Of a stretch of 64,000 nucleotides of DNA, positions 15,539 to 24,422 are shown piece by piece. Both the position numbers and the translations under genes were made by a program. The first letter of the stretch is position 1, and each line of letters opens with the position of its first letter. Where the stretch lies: contig NZ_PEGF01000001.1 of assembly GCF_002742635.1 (NCBI RefSeq), positions 1,302,001 to 1,366,000 of the forward strand, given 5' to 3'. The stretch comes from Caulobacter sp. X (GTDB lineage Bacteria; Pseudomonadota; Alphaproteobacteria; Caulobacterales; Caulobacteraceae). The notes beneath the pieces were generated by a model, which was given only the letters and a program-made list of their open reading frames with translations, searched no databases and was not told the origin of the DNA.

Positions 15539-17086
15539 ATGGAGTTCGACCTCCTGGTCGTCGGCGGGGGCGTCAACGGCGCGGGCATAGCGCGCGACGC
15601 CGCGGGCCGCGGGCTGTCGGTGCTGTTGGTCGAGCAGAACGATCTGGCCAGCGCCACCTCGTCGGCCAGCACCAAGCTGGTGCACGGCGGTCTGCGCTAT
15701 CTTGAGTACTACGAGTTCAAGCTGGTTCGTGAAGCGCTGGAAGAGCGCGAGACCCTGCTGGCCATGGCGCCGCACATCATCTGGCCGCTGCGCTTCGTGC
15801 TGCCGCACGCCCACGCCACCCGCCCCGCCTGGCTGGTTCGGCTGGGCCTGTTCCTCTACGACCATCTGGGCGGCCGCAAGCGGCTGCCAGGTTCGCGAGG
15901 GCTGAACATGAAGGGCGCGCCAGAGGGCGCGGCGCTGAAGCCCGAATACGGCAAGGCCTTCGTCTACTCCGACTGCTGGGTGGACGACGCCAGGCTGGTG
16001 ACCCTGAACGCCATGGACGCTCGCGATCGCGGCGCGGTGGTCGAGACCCGCACGAAGCTGGTCTCCGCCCGCCGGTTGGGCGCGGTCTGGGAAGCGCGGT
16101 TGAAGTCGGCCGAGGGCCCGGAGCGCAATGTCCGCGCCCGCGCCATCGTCAACGCCGCCGGCCCCTGGGTTTCGGATGTCCTGACGGGCGCCCTGAGCGT
16201 AACCACCGGCAGCGGCGCGCGGCTGATCAAGGGCAGCCACATCGTCGTGCCCCGGCTGTTCGAGGGCGACCAGGCCTACATGCTGCAAAACCCCGACCGC
16301 CGGATCGTGTTCGCCATCCCCTACGAGGAGCGGTTCACGCTGATTGGCACGACCGACGTCGCCTGGGACGCCGCGCCGGGCCCCGCCAAGATCTCGGCCG
16401 AGGAAGTCGACTACCTCTGCGAAAGCATCAACCGATATTTCGCCCGCCAGATCACGCCCAAGGACGTGGCTTGGAGCTACGCCGGCGTGCGGCCTTTGTT
16501 CGACGACCACGCCGACAGCGCCTCGGCGGTGACCCGCGACTACGTCCTGGAGGTCGATGCGCCGGACGGCGCGGCGCCCGTGCTGTCCGTGTTTGGCGGC
16601 AAGATCACCACCTATCGCCACCTGGCCGACCAGGCGATGAACCGCCTGGCGACCTTCTTCCCGGAGGCGGGCGCGTCGTGGACCCGCGGCGCCGTCCTGC
16701 CGGGCGGCGACCTACCCGATCTCGACCGCGCCGCCCTGGCCCAAGCGCTGCGCGTGGAGTTCCCCTTCCTGCCGGACGACATGGCCAAGCGTCTGGCGCG
16801 GTCCTATGGAACGCGCGCCCGGACGATTCTAGCCAACGCCGGCAGTCTGGCCGACCTGGGCGAGGCCTTCGGCGCGGGACTATATGCCGCAGAGATCGAC
16901 TATCTGGTCGCGGTAGAGTGGGCGCGGACCGCCGAGGACGTCCTCTATCGGCGCAGCAAGCTTGGCCTGCATCTGGCGCCGGAGGGCGTCGCGCGCCTGG
17001 AGGCCTATCTCTCGCGAAAAGCCGCGCCAACGAATTGTTTGACCACTTCCCAAGATTGGCTTGACCAAAGGCGAGCAACGGTTTAG
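15539..17086 (+). CDS. glpD: Glycerol-3-phosphate dehydrogenase (quinone), aerobic
   Basis: Membrane-associated flavoenzyme of 515 residues. It oxidises sn-glycerol 3-phosphate to dihydroxyacetone phosphate and passes electrons to quinone. The ATG at 15539 follows AAGGAGCCAGAG; the frame is open to 15473 but those codons are AT-rich and lack coding character. The FAD motif GGGVNGAGIARDAAGRG starts at about residue 10. Further GlpD signatures are TSSASTKLVHGGLRYLE, VNAAGPWV and FGGKITTYR. The C-terminal DAO_C domain covers about 390-500. It is divergent from glpR. A TBDR starts 44 bases after its stop with no terminator between, so the receptor may belong to the glp operon. Confidence 0.95.
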   Translation: MEFDLLVVGGGVNGAGIARDAAGRGLSVLLVEQNDLASATSSASTKLVHGGLRYLEYYEFKLVREALEERETLLAMAPHIIWPLRFVLPHAHATRPAWLVRLGLFLYDHLGGRKRLPGSRGLNMKGAPEGAALKPEYGKAFVYSDCWVDDARLVTLNAMDARDRGAVVETRTKLVSARRLGAVWEARLKSAEGPERNVRARAIVNAAGPWVSDVLTGALSVTTGSGARLIKGSHIVVPRLFEGDQAYMLQNPDRRIVFAIPYEERFTLIGTTDVAWDAAPGPAKISAEEVDYLCESINRYFARQITPKDVAWSYAGVRPLFDDHADSASAVTRDYVLEVDAPDGAAPVLSVFGGKITTYRHLADQAMNRLATFFPEAGASWTRGAVLPGGDLPDLDRAALAQALRVEFPFLPDDMAKRLARSYGTRARTILANAGSLADLGEAFGAGLYAAEIDYLVAVEWARTAEDVLYRRSKLGLHLAPEGVARLEAYLSRKAAPTNCLTTSQDWLDQRRATV

Positions 17087-17130
17087 CCAAAGAACAACGA
17101 AATAAAAATCAACAACTTAGGGAGGGTATC

Positions 17131-19476
17131 ATGCGTAAGTTGATCCTGCTTGCGAGCGCAGCCTCGTGCGTGATCGCCATGCCGAACTTGGCGGCGGCGC
17201 AAGACAAGAACGAGACCACAGGCCTGGAAGAAATCGTCGTCACGGCGACCAAGCGTTCGGCCAATCTTCAGAGCGTCCCGGTGGCCGTGACCGCCATCAC
17301 CGGCGAGACGATCCAGAACCAGCGCATCAACGAGTTCGGCGACCTGACCCGCGCCGCCGCGTCGCTGACCCTGACGCAAAGCACCGCCTCGCCGAACAAC
17401 GCCATCATCCTGCGCGGCATCGGCACCTACGCCTTCTCGATCGGCGTCGAGCCTTCGGTGGCGGTCATCATCGACGACGTGCCGGTCGTCCAGCAGGCCC
17501 AGGCCTTCGACAACCTGTCCGACGTCGAGCGCATCGAGGTTCTGCGCGGCCCTCAGGGCACGCTGTTCGGCAAGAACGCCAGCGCCGGCGCGATCAATAT
17601 CGTCACCCAGGAGCCGTCGGTGGCCTTCGGCGGCCACGCCTCGGCCACCGTCACCAGCGACAACGGCTACAAGGCCGACGGCGCGATCTCGGGCCCGATC
17701 AGCGACAAGACGGGCTTCCGCCTGGGCGCCTACTACAATCACTGGGACGGCAACGTCGATAACCTGGCCAACGGCCACAAGCTGAACGACAACACCTCGT
17801 ACGGCGTGCGCGGCAAGCTGCGGTCCGAGCTGACCGACAAGCTGGTGCTGTCGCTGAACGGCTCCTACGCCAAGTCGAAGTCGGACGGCACGGCCGCCAC
17901 CCTGCGCTTCGTCGACCTGAACTACCTGCCGGCCGGCGCGACCACCCCGGTGATCCCGAAGTACAACGGCGTCTCGATCATGCCTGCCCTGGCGGGAATC
18001 ACGCCCGGCGCGGCCAACCGCAAGACCCGCGTCGATAACGACGGCTTCACCGAGAACAAGCAGGCCAGCTTCAGCGGCAAGCTGACCTATGACCTGGGCT
18101 TCGCCAGCCTGATCTCGGTCACCTCGTACCAGGACTGGAAGTACAACTTCTCGGCCGACGTCGACGGCACCGACCTGGCGGTCAACGGGACCGCGCCGAA
18201 CGTGACCAGTCCGATCGCGCCCGGCCTGGGCGTGAGCAATTCGGGCCCCTATCACTCGACGTCCTTCACCCAGGAAGTGCGTCTGACCTCGAAGGGCGAA
18301 GGTCCGCTGTCCTACGTGGTCGGCGCCTTCTACGCCGACGCCAAGACCACCCGCGACTTCCAGCGCGGCCCGGCCCTGATCCTGGCCAAGTGGACCGGCT
18401 GGCAGAGCACGCGCAGCGTCGCCGCCTTCGCGGGCGTCGACTACAAGTTCCCGACCAACACCACCGTCAGCGGCGCGGTGCGCGTCAACAACGAGCGGAT
18501 CAAGGACAGCTTCGTCAACCTGCTGTCGACCGCCACGGTCTATGTCTCGCCGACCAGCATCGGCACCTGCGGCGCGGGCAGCCAGTTCTGCGCCGGCAGC
18601 AATGAGGACACCGCCGTCACCTGGAAGCTGTCCCTGAACCAGGAGCTGGCGCCGCGCGTCTCGGTCTACGCCAGCGCGGCCACGGGGTATAAGGGCTACG
18701 CCTACGACATCTCGTCGGGCTATACGCCGCTGCGCACCCAGAACCCCGTCCAGCCCGAGAAGTCGAAGTCGTACGAAGCCGGCCTGAAGAGCCGCTTCCT
18801 CGACAATCGCCTGCAGCTGAACGTCGCGGCCTTCTACACGGACTACGACAACTTCCAGGCCCAGTCGTCGCAGTACATCAACGGCGCCTTGCAGCAGAAA
18901 CTGAACAACGTCGGCAAGCTGCGCACCAAGGGTCTCGAGGTCGAAGCCCAGGCCATGCCGGTCGAGTGGCTGCGCCTGGACGCCTCGGCCGCCTATACCG
19001 ACGCCAAGGTGGTCTCGTTCCCGAACGCGGCCTGCTATCCGGGCCAGGCGCAAACGGGAACGGGCTGCGCGCCCTCGACCAACCCCGTGGGGCTGGGCAA
19101 CGTGCAGGACCGCTCGAACACCCAGCTGCCGAACAGCCCGAAGTTCAAGGTCAATCTGGGCGGCACGGTCACGCGTGAGCTGGCCAGCGACCTGACGGGC
19201 GTCTTCACGGTCAATTACCAGTACCAGAGCAAGGTCAACTTCGACCTCTTGGGCAACCCGCTGGCCGAACAGAAGGCCTATGGCCTGCTGAACGCCTCGG
19301 CCTCGCTCGCGCGCGGCGACGTCAAGGCCACCCTGTTCGTCAACAACCTGCTGAACGAGCACTTCGTCTCCGGCATCGGCGACGGCTTCGGCTCGTACGG
19401 CGTCCACTTCGTGAGCCAGGTGCTGTCGCGCGACAGCGACCGCTACTTCGGCCTGAAGGTGGACACGAAGTTCTAG
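17131..19476 (+). CDS. TonB-dependent receptor, glp-linked
   Basis: Outer-membrane receptor of 781 residues. The ATG at 17131 follows GGGAGGGTATC. It has a signal peptide of about 23 residues and a TonB box LEEIVVTATKR at about 32-42. The plug contains IIDDVPVVQQ and VERIEVLRGPQGTLFGKNASAGAINIVT, the pattern of the smaller FyuA/CirA-like receptors common in sphingomonads and Caulobacter. The barrel ends DRYFGLKVDTKF. It lies 44 bases behind glpD without an intervening terminator and is closed by a terminator at 19504. A substrate containing glycerol or a glycerophosphodiester is suggested by position only. Confidence 0.9.
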   Translation: MRKLILLASAASCVIAMPNLAAAQDKNETTGLEEIVVTATKRSANLQSVPVAVTAITGETIQNQRINEFGDLTRAAASLTLTQSTASPNNAIILRGIGTYAFSIGVEPSVAVIIDDVPVVQQAQAFDNLSDVERIEVLRGPQGTLFGKNASAGAINIVTQEPSVAFGGHASATVTSDNGYKADGAISGPISDKTGFRLGAYYNHWDGNVDNLANGHKLNDNTSYGVRGKLRSELTDKLVLSLNGSYAKSKSDGTAATLRFVDLNYLPAGATTPVIPKYNGVSIMPALAGITPGAANRKTRVDNDGFTENKQASFSGKLTYDLGFASLISVTSYQDWKYNFSADVDGTDLAVNGTAPNVTSPIAPGLGVSNSGPYHSTSFTQEVRLTSKGEGPLSYVVGAFYADAKTTRDFQRGPALILAKWTGWQSTRSVAAFAGVDYKFPTNTTVSGAVRVNNERIKDSFVNLLSTATVYVSPTSIGTCGAGSQFCAGSNEDTAVTWKLSLNQELAPRVSVYASAATGYKGYAYDISSGYTPLRTQNPVQPEKSKSYEAGLKSRFLDNRLQLNVAAFYTDYDNFQAQSSQYINGALQQKLNNVGKLRTKGLEVEAQAMPVEWLRLDASAAYTDAKVVSFPNAACYPGQAQTGTGCAPSTNPVGLGNVQDRSNTQLPNSPKFKVNLGGTVTRELASDLTGVFTVNYQYQSKVNFDLLGNPLAEQKAYGLLNASASLARGDVKATLFVNNLLNEHFVSGIGDGFGSYGVHFVSQVLSRDSDRYFGLKVDTKF

Positions 19477-19503
19477 GCAGTCCTCCCCGGACGACCTCTG
19501 CGA

Positions 19504-19540
19504 TGGGGAGTAGGCTACCCGCCTGCTCCCCACTTTTTTA
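19504..19540 (+). terminator. Intrinsic terminator after the glp-linked TBDR
   Basis: A hairpin with imperfect arms (TGGGGAGTAGGC against GCCTGCTCCCCA), followed by seven T residues at 19534-19540, 28 bases after the TBDR stop. Confidence 0.85.
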
Positions 19541-19563
19541 TCCACGTGGCATCAGGAGCCCGT

Positions 19564-20496
19564 ATGCGTAACGCCCTCTCCCGCCGCCTGTTTGGTCTGA
19601 TGGCCGGCGCTTCGGCCTGTCTCGCCGCCCTCGGCGCGCACGCCGCCCCGGGCGACTGGGTCAATGGTGTCCTGGCGATTCCGACGCCGAAGGAGCCGCC
19701 CGCCTTCGCTCTGCCGGTGACGACGCCGCTGACGAACCCGGCGCGTGAAGCCTGGGCCCAGCAGGATCCCAAGCAGCGCCTTGTCTACAACGTCGCCAAG
19801 CCGACCCTGACCCTCATGCCGGGCGGCCCCGCGGCCGACAAGGACGCGCCAGCGGTGATCCTGGTCCCTGGCGGCGGCTTCCAGTTCCTGGCGATGGACA
19901 ACGAAGGCTACGACGTCGCCAAGCGGCTGGCGCCGCTGGGCGTGCGGGTCTTCATCCTGAAGTACCGAACCATCCCCCTCCCCGACAGCTTCGACGGCTT
20001 CAAGGCCGCCTTGGCCGGCACGTTCCAACGCGGCGAAGGGGCCGAGGAGCGGACTCGGCAAACGCCGTACGCGGTCGCCGACGCCCAGGCCGCGATCCGC
20101 GCCGTCCGTGAACATGCACAAGAGTGGCATGTCGATCCCAAGCGCGTCGGCGTGCTGGGCTTCTCGGCCGGGGCCATGACGGTGCTGGGGGCTCTGCAAG
20201 CCAACGCCCCCGACGCGCGGCCGGACTTCGCCGGCATGATCTATGGCCCGACCCAGTCGAACGTGGTCCCGTCGAACGCCCCGCCGTTGTTCGCCGCCCT
20301 CGCGGCCGACGATCGTTTCTTCCGTTCGCAGGACTTTAGCCTGATCCAGAACTGGCGCGCCTCGGGCGCCTCGGTGGAGCTGCATCTCTACAGCGCCGGC
20401 GGCCACGGCTTCGCCTCTCAGCCGCACGGGACGACCAGCGACGCCTGGTTTGATCAGTACGCCCTGTGGCTGAAGGCGATGAAGTTCGCGCCCTAA
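19564..20496 (+). CDS. Exported alpha/beta hydrolase, BD-FAE/acetylxylan-esterase-like
   Basis: A 310-residue exported esterase-like protein. The ATG at 19564 follows AGGAGCCCGT; a GTG at 19546 is less likely. The signal peptide ends AHA at about residue 25. The oxyanion-hole motif is VPGGGFQFLAMDNEG. The catalytic Ser is in GFSAGA (about 196). The acid Asp is in AADDRFFRS and the His in GGHGF (about 280). This arrangement matches the dienelactone/acetyl-esterase-like enzymes found in polysaccharide-utilisation loci, so deacetylation of a glycan is plausible but not proven. It lies after the TBDR terminator and is convergent with the GH31 gene, so it must have its own promoter or rely on read-through. 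Confidence 0.75.
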   Translation: MRNALSRRLFGLMAGASACLAALGAHAAPGDWVNGVLAIPTPKEPPAFALPVTTPLTNPAREAWAQQDPKQRLVYNVAKPTLTLMPGGPAADKDAPAVILVPGGGFQFLAMDNEGYDVAKRLAPLGVRVFILKYRTIPLPDSFDGFKAALAGTFQRGEGAEERTRQTPYAVADAQAAIRAVREHAQEWHVDPKRVGVLGFSAGAMTVLGALQANAPDARPDFAGMIYGPTQSNVVPSNAPPLFAALAADDRFFRSQDFSLIQNWRASGASVELHLYSAGGHGFASQPHGTTSDAWFDQYALWLKAMKFAP

Positions 20497-20510
20497 GGCC
20501 CAAACCATCT

Positions 20511-20550
20511 GTGTCATCTTGGACGGCCGAAGGCCCATCCAGGATGACAC
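20511..20550. terminator. Bidirectional hairpin between convergent genes
   Basis: Thirteen-base arms (GTGTCATCTTGGA and TCCAGGATGACAC, one G-U type mismatch) around a short inner GGCC-GAA-GGCC stem. It lies in the 62-base gap between the hydrolase stop (20496) and the GH31 stop (20559). T-rich tracts on either side are short. Confidence 0.7.
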
Positions 20551-20558
20551 GAGAATGT

Positions 20559-22973
20559 TTAGACGTTCCAGGTCACGACACGGCGCGAGACGCCGAGCAC
20601 GTTCTCCATACGGGGCGTGACGACCACGCTATTCAGCGTGACCGCGCGGGTCTCGGAGGCTGGCAGGACGAGCTGGAGCGCTTCGGCCGGAGCCTCGCTT
20701 TCACCTCGCCAGGCGACGGTGATCGCCAAATCCCCCACGCTGGCCTCGACCTCCAAAATCCAGCCCTGCGGCGTCGTCGGATCGCGTGGCGCGGCGTCGG
20801 CCTCGTCGAAGGCGCGCCAGGTCATCCAGCCTTCCTTCGGCGGATAGAGCAGAACGCCGGGCTGCGGTGCGACGGCGGCGAAGCCCGCCGGCGCCAGGTC
20901 CACAAACACGCCGGAGCCCTCCTTCGCCAGCATCGGCGGCAGGCCGCTGAGCGGCGCGGGCAAGTCATGCTCCGCCCCGCCCACATAGGCCTTGTCGTCG
21001 CGCAGGTCGCGCCACGTCGCGCCGGCCGGCAGATAGACGCGCACGCTGTTGACGCCCTGGTCCAGCGCCGGCGCGACCAGCAGGTCCGGGCCCAGCAGAT
21101 AGGCGTCGCCGTCTTCCCAAGCGCGGGGGTCTCCGGGGAAGTCCAGCCACACCGGACGGGTCACCGGCTCGTAGTCGGCGTGGTGACGCCACAGCAGGTC
21201 GTGCAGCAGCGGCTGCAGCGCTCGCCGCAGCTTCATCATCTCGACGATGGCCGGCGTGACCTCGGGATACATCCAAGGCTCGTTGACGGTGCCGTCGGTG
21301 TTCCAGCTGTGGATCGAGAAGCGCGGCATCACGATGCCGGCCTGCACCCAGCGCAGCAACAGCTCGGCTTCGGGCGCGGGCCCCGCGAACCCGCCGATAT
21401 CGTGGCCGGTGTTGGAGACGCCCGACAGCGCCATGCCCAGCCCCATCTTCTGATTGAAGCGCAGGGTCTTCCAGGCGGTGTAGTTGTCGCCCGACCAGGT
21501 CTGGGCGTAGCGCTGCATGCCGGCCATGCCGCCGCGGGTCACCACATAGGGCCGCTCGTCCGGGCGATAGGCGATCTGGGCGGCGCGGCTGGCGCGCATC
21601 ATCAAGAGGGTCTGCACCGGACGCTCGGCCGCCGCCGCGCGCGGACTTCCGAACCCGGCGATGCGAGCGCGCCGGTCCCAGATCTCGTATTCGTTGTTGT
21701 CGTTCCAGGTCGAGCGAATGCCATGGGCCAGCAGCTGCTCGGTCACCTGCCCGCGCCACCAGGCGGCGGCGTCGGGGTGGGTGAAGTCGACATAGCTGCC
21801 GACCTCGTCCCAGAACTGGCAGACGATCGGATCGCCATCGGTGTCGGTCACGAACCAGCCCTTGGCGGCCAGCTCGGCGTAGCGGGGGTGCGTGACCAGC
21901 AGGGCCGGCTTGATGTTCGGGACCAGCTCGACCCCGGCCTCGGCATAGCCGCGCACGAAACCTTCCACGTCGGGGAACTTGTCGCGGTTCCAGTGGAAAA
22001 CATAGCGGCGGTCGCCGATCGAGGTGTAGCCCGACGACAGGTGGAAGGACTCACAGGGGATGTCGTGGCGGCCGACGCCGGCGATGAACTCGCCCATCCG
22101 CGCCTGGGCGTTCGGCGCGTCGGTATAGGTCATGGTCGAGCCGGAATAGCCCACGGCCCAGCGGGGCATCAGGGCCGGTCGGCCAGTCAACCAGGTATAG
22201 CGCCGCGTCACCGCCGCCGCGTCCGGACCGGCGATCATGTAGTAGTCGAGATCGCCGCTCGCCGCCCGCATGTAGCGGTAGTGTGGGTGATAGTTGTCGT
22301 GCTCGTGGCCGAAGTCGAACACCGGATCGGCCGTGGTGTCGTAGAAGACCCCGTGCGCCGAACCTTGCGCGTCGACCACCAGGACGTAGGGGATCGACTT
22401 GTACAGCGGATCGTCGGCCGAGGCGTCGTAGCCCATCGGGTCGAGGTTGGTCAGGCGGAAGCGCCGCCCCGCGCGGTCCATGGCCCCCGCCCGCTCGCCC
22501 AGGCCGTAGTAGCGCTCACCCGGCCGCCGCTTGACGTAGTGATAAACGCCCTCGTCCCACCAGCCGAAATTGTAGGCCTGGGTCGGGCGGTCCTCGGCGA
22601 TGACCCGCCAGCCGTCTGGCGTCGCTTGCGACCAGCGGCAGAAGAAGCCGGCCAGGGTGATCTCCAGGCGCAGGCGCGCGGTGGACAGCGTCACGACGTC
22701 GCCGCCCTCCTCCAGCGTGAACGCCGGCCCGGCGAAGCCCGAGACGTCCAGGCGATCGCGGCCCGGCTCGGCGATGTCGGTCTGTCCCGGCGCGACGGCC
22801 CAGCTGGGCGGCGAGGTCACCGCGCCGTCGGCCAGCAGCAGGACGCGGATCACGTCCTCCTCCAGCACGAAGACATGGGCCACGGCGCCGGTGTCGGCGC
22901 GCAGGGTGACGCGCGGACCCTCGCGCTCGGCCAGGGCGAACAGCGGCGGCTTAGCCAAGCTTGCTTTACGCAC
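20559..22973 (-). CDS. GH31 alpha-glycosidase
   Basis: Intracellular glycoside hydrolase family 31 enzyme of 804 residues; there is no signal peptide. The GTG at 22973 lies two bases after the stop of the upstream MFS gene and has AGGAGG 7 bases ahead, so the two are translationally coupled. The frame stays open upstream through the MFS gene, but that is an artefact. The GH31 N-terminal beta-sandwich covers about 1-230. The TIM barrel holds nucleophile Asp425 in WNDNNEYE and acid/base Asp496 in WSGDNYTAW. SSGYTSIGDRRYVF and GVSNTGHDIGGF are further signatures. Family activities include alpha-glucosidase and alpha-xylosidase. The transporter partner and a GntR-type operator suggest a hexose- or uronate-containing glycoside. 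Confidence 0.9.
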   Translation of the reverse strand: MRKASLAKPPLFALAEREGPRVTLRADTGAVAHVFVLEEDVIRVLLLADGAVTSPPSWAVAPGQTDIAEPGRDRLDVSGFAGPAFTLEEGGDVVTLSTARLRLEITLAGFFCRWSQATPDGWRVIAEDRPTQAYNFGWWDEGVYHYVKRRPGERYYGLGERAGAMDRAGRRFRLTNLDPMGYDASADDPLYKSIPYVLVVDAQGSAHGVFYDTTADPVFDFGHEHDNYHPHYRYMRAASGDLDYYMIAGPDAAAVTRRYTWLTGRPALMPRWAVGYSGSTMTYTDAPNAQARMGEFIAGVGRHDIPCESFHLSSGYTSIGDRRYVFHWNRDKFPDVEGFVRGYAEAGVELVPNIKPALLVTHPRYAELAAKGWFVTDTDGDPIVCQFWDEVGSYVDFTHPDAAAWWRGQVTEQLLAHGIRSTWNDNNEYEIWDRRARIAGFGSPRAAAAERPVQTLLMMRASRAAQIAYRPDERPYVVTRGGMAGMQRYAQTWSGDNYTAWKTLRFNQKMGLGMALSGVSNTGHDIGGFAGPAPEAELLLRWVQAGIVMPRFSIHSWNTDGTVNEPWMYPEVTPAIVEMMKLRRALQPLLHDLLWRHHADYEPVTRPVWLDFPGDPRAWEDGDAYLLGPDLLVAPALDQGVNSVRVYLPAGATWRDLRDDKAYVGGAEHDLPAPLSGLPPMLAKEGSGVFVDLAPAGFAAVAPQPGVLLYPPKEGWMTWRAFDEADAAPRDPTTPQGWILEVEASVGDLAITVAWRGESEAPAEALQLVLPASETRAVTLNSVVVTPRMENVLGVSRRVVTWNV

Positions 22974-22975
22974 GA

Positions 22976-24223
22976 TCAGGCCTCCTTGACGATAAGGTGG
23001 CGGCGCATGGCGAACAGCCAGATCGCGCCGATCAGGTCGAAGACGCCCAGACAGGCGAATAGCGGGGCGAAGCCGATCTTGTCGGCCAACTGGCCGATCG
23101 CCAGCGAGAACAGCAGGCCGCCGGTCCAGCCGGCCATGCCAACCAGGCCGTTGGCCTTGGCGATGTCGCCCTTGGGGAAGACGTCGGCCGACAGGGTGTT
23201 GATCAGCACCGAGATCACCTGGTGGGCGAAGCCGCCAATGGCCAGGAGAGCGATCGCCGCCATCGGATGGCCGACCAGACCGACGAAGCCCGGCGCGATC
23301 ATCAGCACCGCGCCCAGCGCGACGCCGGCGATGCGGGAGCCTTCCAGCGTCATGCCGCGCCACTTCTGCAGGAACGGGGCGAGATAGCCGCCCAGGATGC
23401 CGCCGGCGTCGGCGGCCAGGAACGGCATCCAGGCGAACAGGGCGATGTGGGTCAGGTCCATGCCCCGCTCCTTGGCGAGGTATAGCGGGATCCAGAACGA
23501 GAAGGTCTGCCAGGCGGGCTCGGCCAGGAAGCGCGGCACGGCGATGGCCCAGAACCGAGGCGTGGCGGCGATGGCCTTCAGGGTCGTGGCGCTGGCGGCC
23601 ACGGGGCGCTGACCCGCCTCGATTTCGGCGCGCTCGGCGGGCGTGACATAGGCCGCCTTGGCCGGCGAACGATAGAAGCGGAACCAGACGCCGGCGAAGA
23701 CCACGCCGATCAGGCCGGTGACGAAGAACGCCGCCTGCCAGCCCCAGGTCTTGGCGACCAAAGCGACCAGCACCGGCGCGATGACCGCGCCCAGCGACGT
23801 GCCGGCGTTGAACCAGCCGACGGCGACCGAGCGCTCGCGGTCCGGGAACCACTCGCCGATCGACTTCATGCCGGCGGGGATGGCGGCGGCCTCGGCCATG
23901 CCGAGCAGCCCGCGAAACGCCGCCAGGGAGAACCAGCCCTTGGCCGCGCCGTGCATCATGTTGGCGACGCTCCAGGCCAGGGCGAACAGAGCAAAGCCCG
24001 CCGTCAGGCCGATCTTGTCGATCAGCAGGCCCGCGATCGGCTGCATGACGGTGTAGGCCAGCTGGAAGGCGCCGACGATGTAGCTGTACTGCTCCGTCGT
24101 GATCGCTAGGTCTTGCTTCAGCTGGGGGGCCAGGACGCCGAGCGAATTGCGGGCGATGTAGTTGATGATCGTCCCGACGATGACTAGCAGGAGGATGCGC
24201 AACCGCGCCGAGCGCCAGGTCAT
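22976..24223 (-). CDS. MFS transporter, ACS (anion:cation symporter) type
   Basis: Inner-membrane carrier of 415 residues with the twelve-helix pattern of the major facilitator superfamily. The ATG at 24223 follows GGTAGGACGAACA. Helix 1 contains GTIINYIARNSLGVLAPQL, a hallmark of ExuT/GudP-like ACS carriers that import hexuronates, galactonate or related sugar acids. RGLLGMAEAAAIPAGMKSIGEWFP in helices 4-5 and the RFLAEPAWQTFSFWIPLYL region are typical. It is followed by GH31 with a two-base gap. Two sites related to the manD upstream sequence lie about 90-125 bases before the start. I infer that it imports the substrate or product handled by GH31, perhaps a glucuronate-containing glycoside. 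Confidence 0.85.
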   Translation of the reverse strand: MTWRSARLRILLLVIVGTIINYIARNSLGVLAPQLKQDLAITTEQYSYIVGAFQLAYTVMQPIAGLLIDKIGLTAGFALFALAWSVANMMHGAAKGWFSLAAFRGLLGMAEAAAIPAGMKSIGEWFPDRERSVAVGWFNAGTSLGAVIAPVLVALVAKTWGWQAAFFVTGLIGVVFAGVWFRFYRSPAKAAYVTPAERAEIEAGQRPVAASATTLKAIAATPRFWAIAVPRFLAEPAWQTFSFWIPLYLAKERGMDLTHIALFAWMPFLAADAGGILGGYLAPFLQKWRGMTLEGSRIAGVALGAVLMIAPGFVGLVGHPMAAIALLAIGGFAHQVISVLINTLSADVFPKGDIAKANGLVGMAGWTGGLLFSLAIGQLADKIGFAPLFACLGVFDLIGAIWLFAMRRHLIVKEA

Positions 24224-24313
24224 TGTTCGTCCTACCCTTTTTATTCTTATCCTGGCCGACGGACCTTTGCCGGCCTGTCGCTTTCACCCCGCTCCATCCA
24301 TGGCCAATGGAGA

Positions 24314-24347
24314 TTGGCCTGTCAATTTGCAAAGAGTGGTAAGACCA
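24314..24347. promoter_or_regulatory. Candidate GntR/FadR operators upstream of the MFS-GH31 operon
   Basis: TTGGCCTGTCAA at 24314-24325 and TGGTAAGACCA at 24337-24347. The second fits the TGGTNNNACCA consensus of FadR-subfamily regulators. Its flank, GACCAGTTTT, is identical to the flank of the site at 56058 upstream of manD. Confidence 0.6.
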
Positions 24348-24422
24348 GTTTTGGCGCGGACGCGCGGAGGCTGGGCGACCCGAACCTAGGACGCCGTCGC
24401 GGCCTCTCCTAACGAGACGTCG

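Noticed and set aside
20559..24332. A single 1257-codon frame spanning the GH31 gene and the MFS region
   Set aside because: Only the part after GTG 22973 encodes recognisable GH31 sequence. The upstream part is Arg/Pro-rich shadow of the MFS gene, which has its own ribosome-binding site and stops two bases before the GH31 start.
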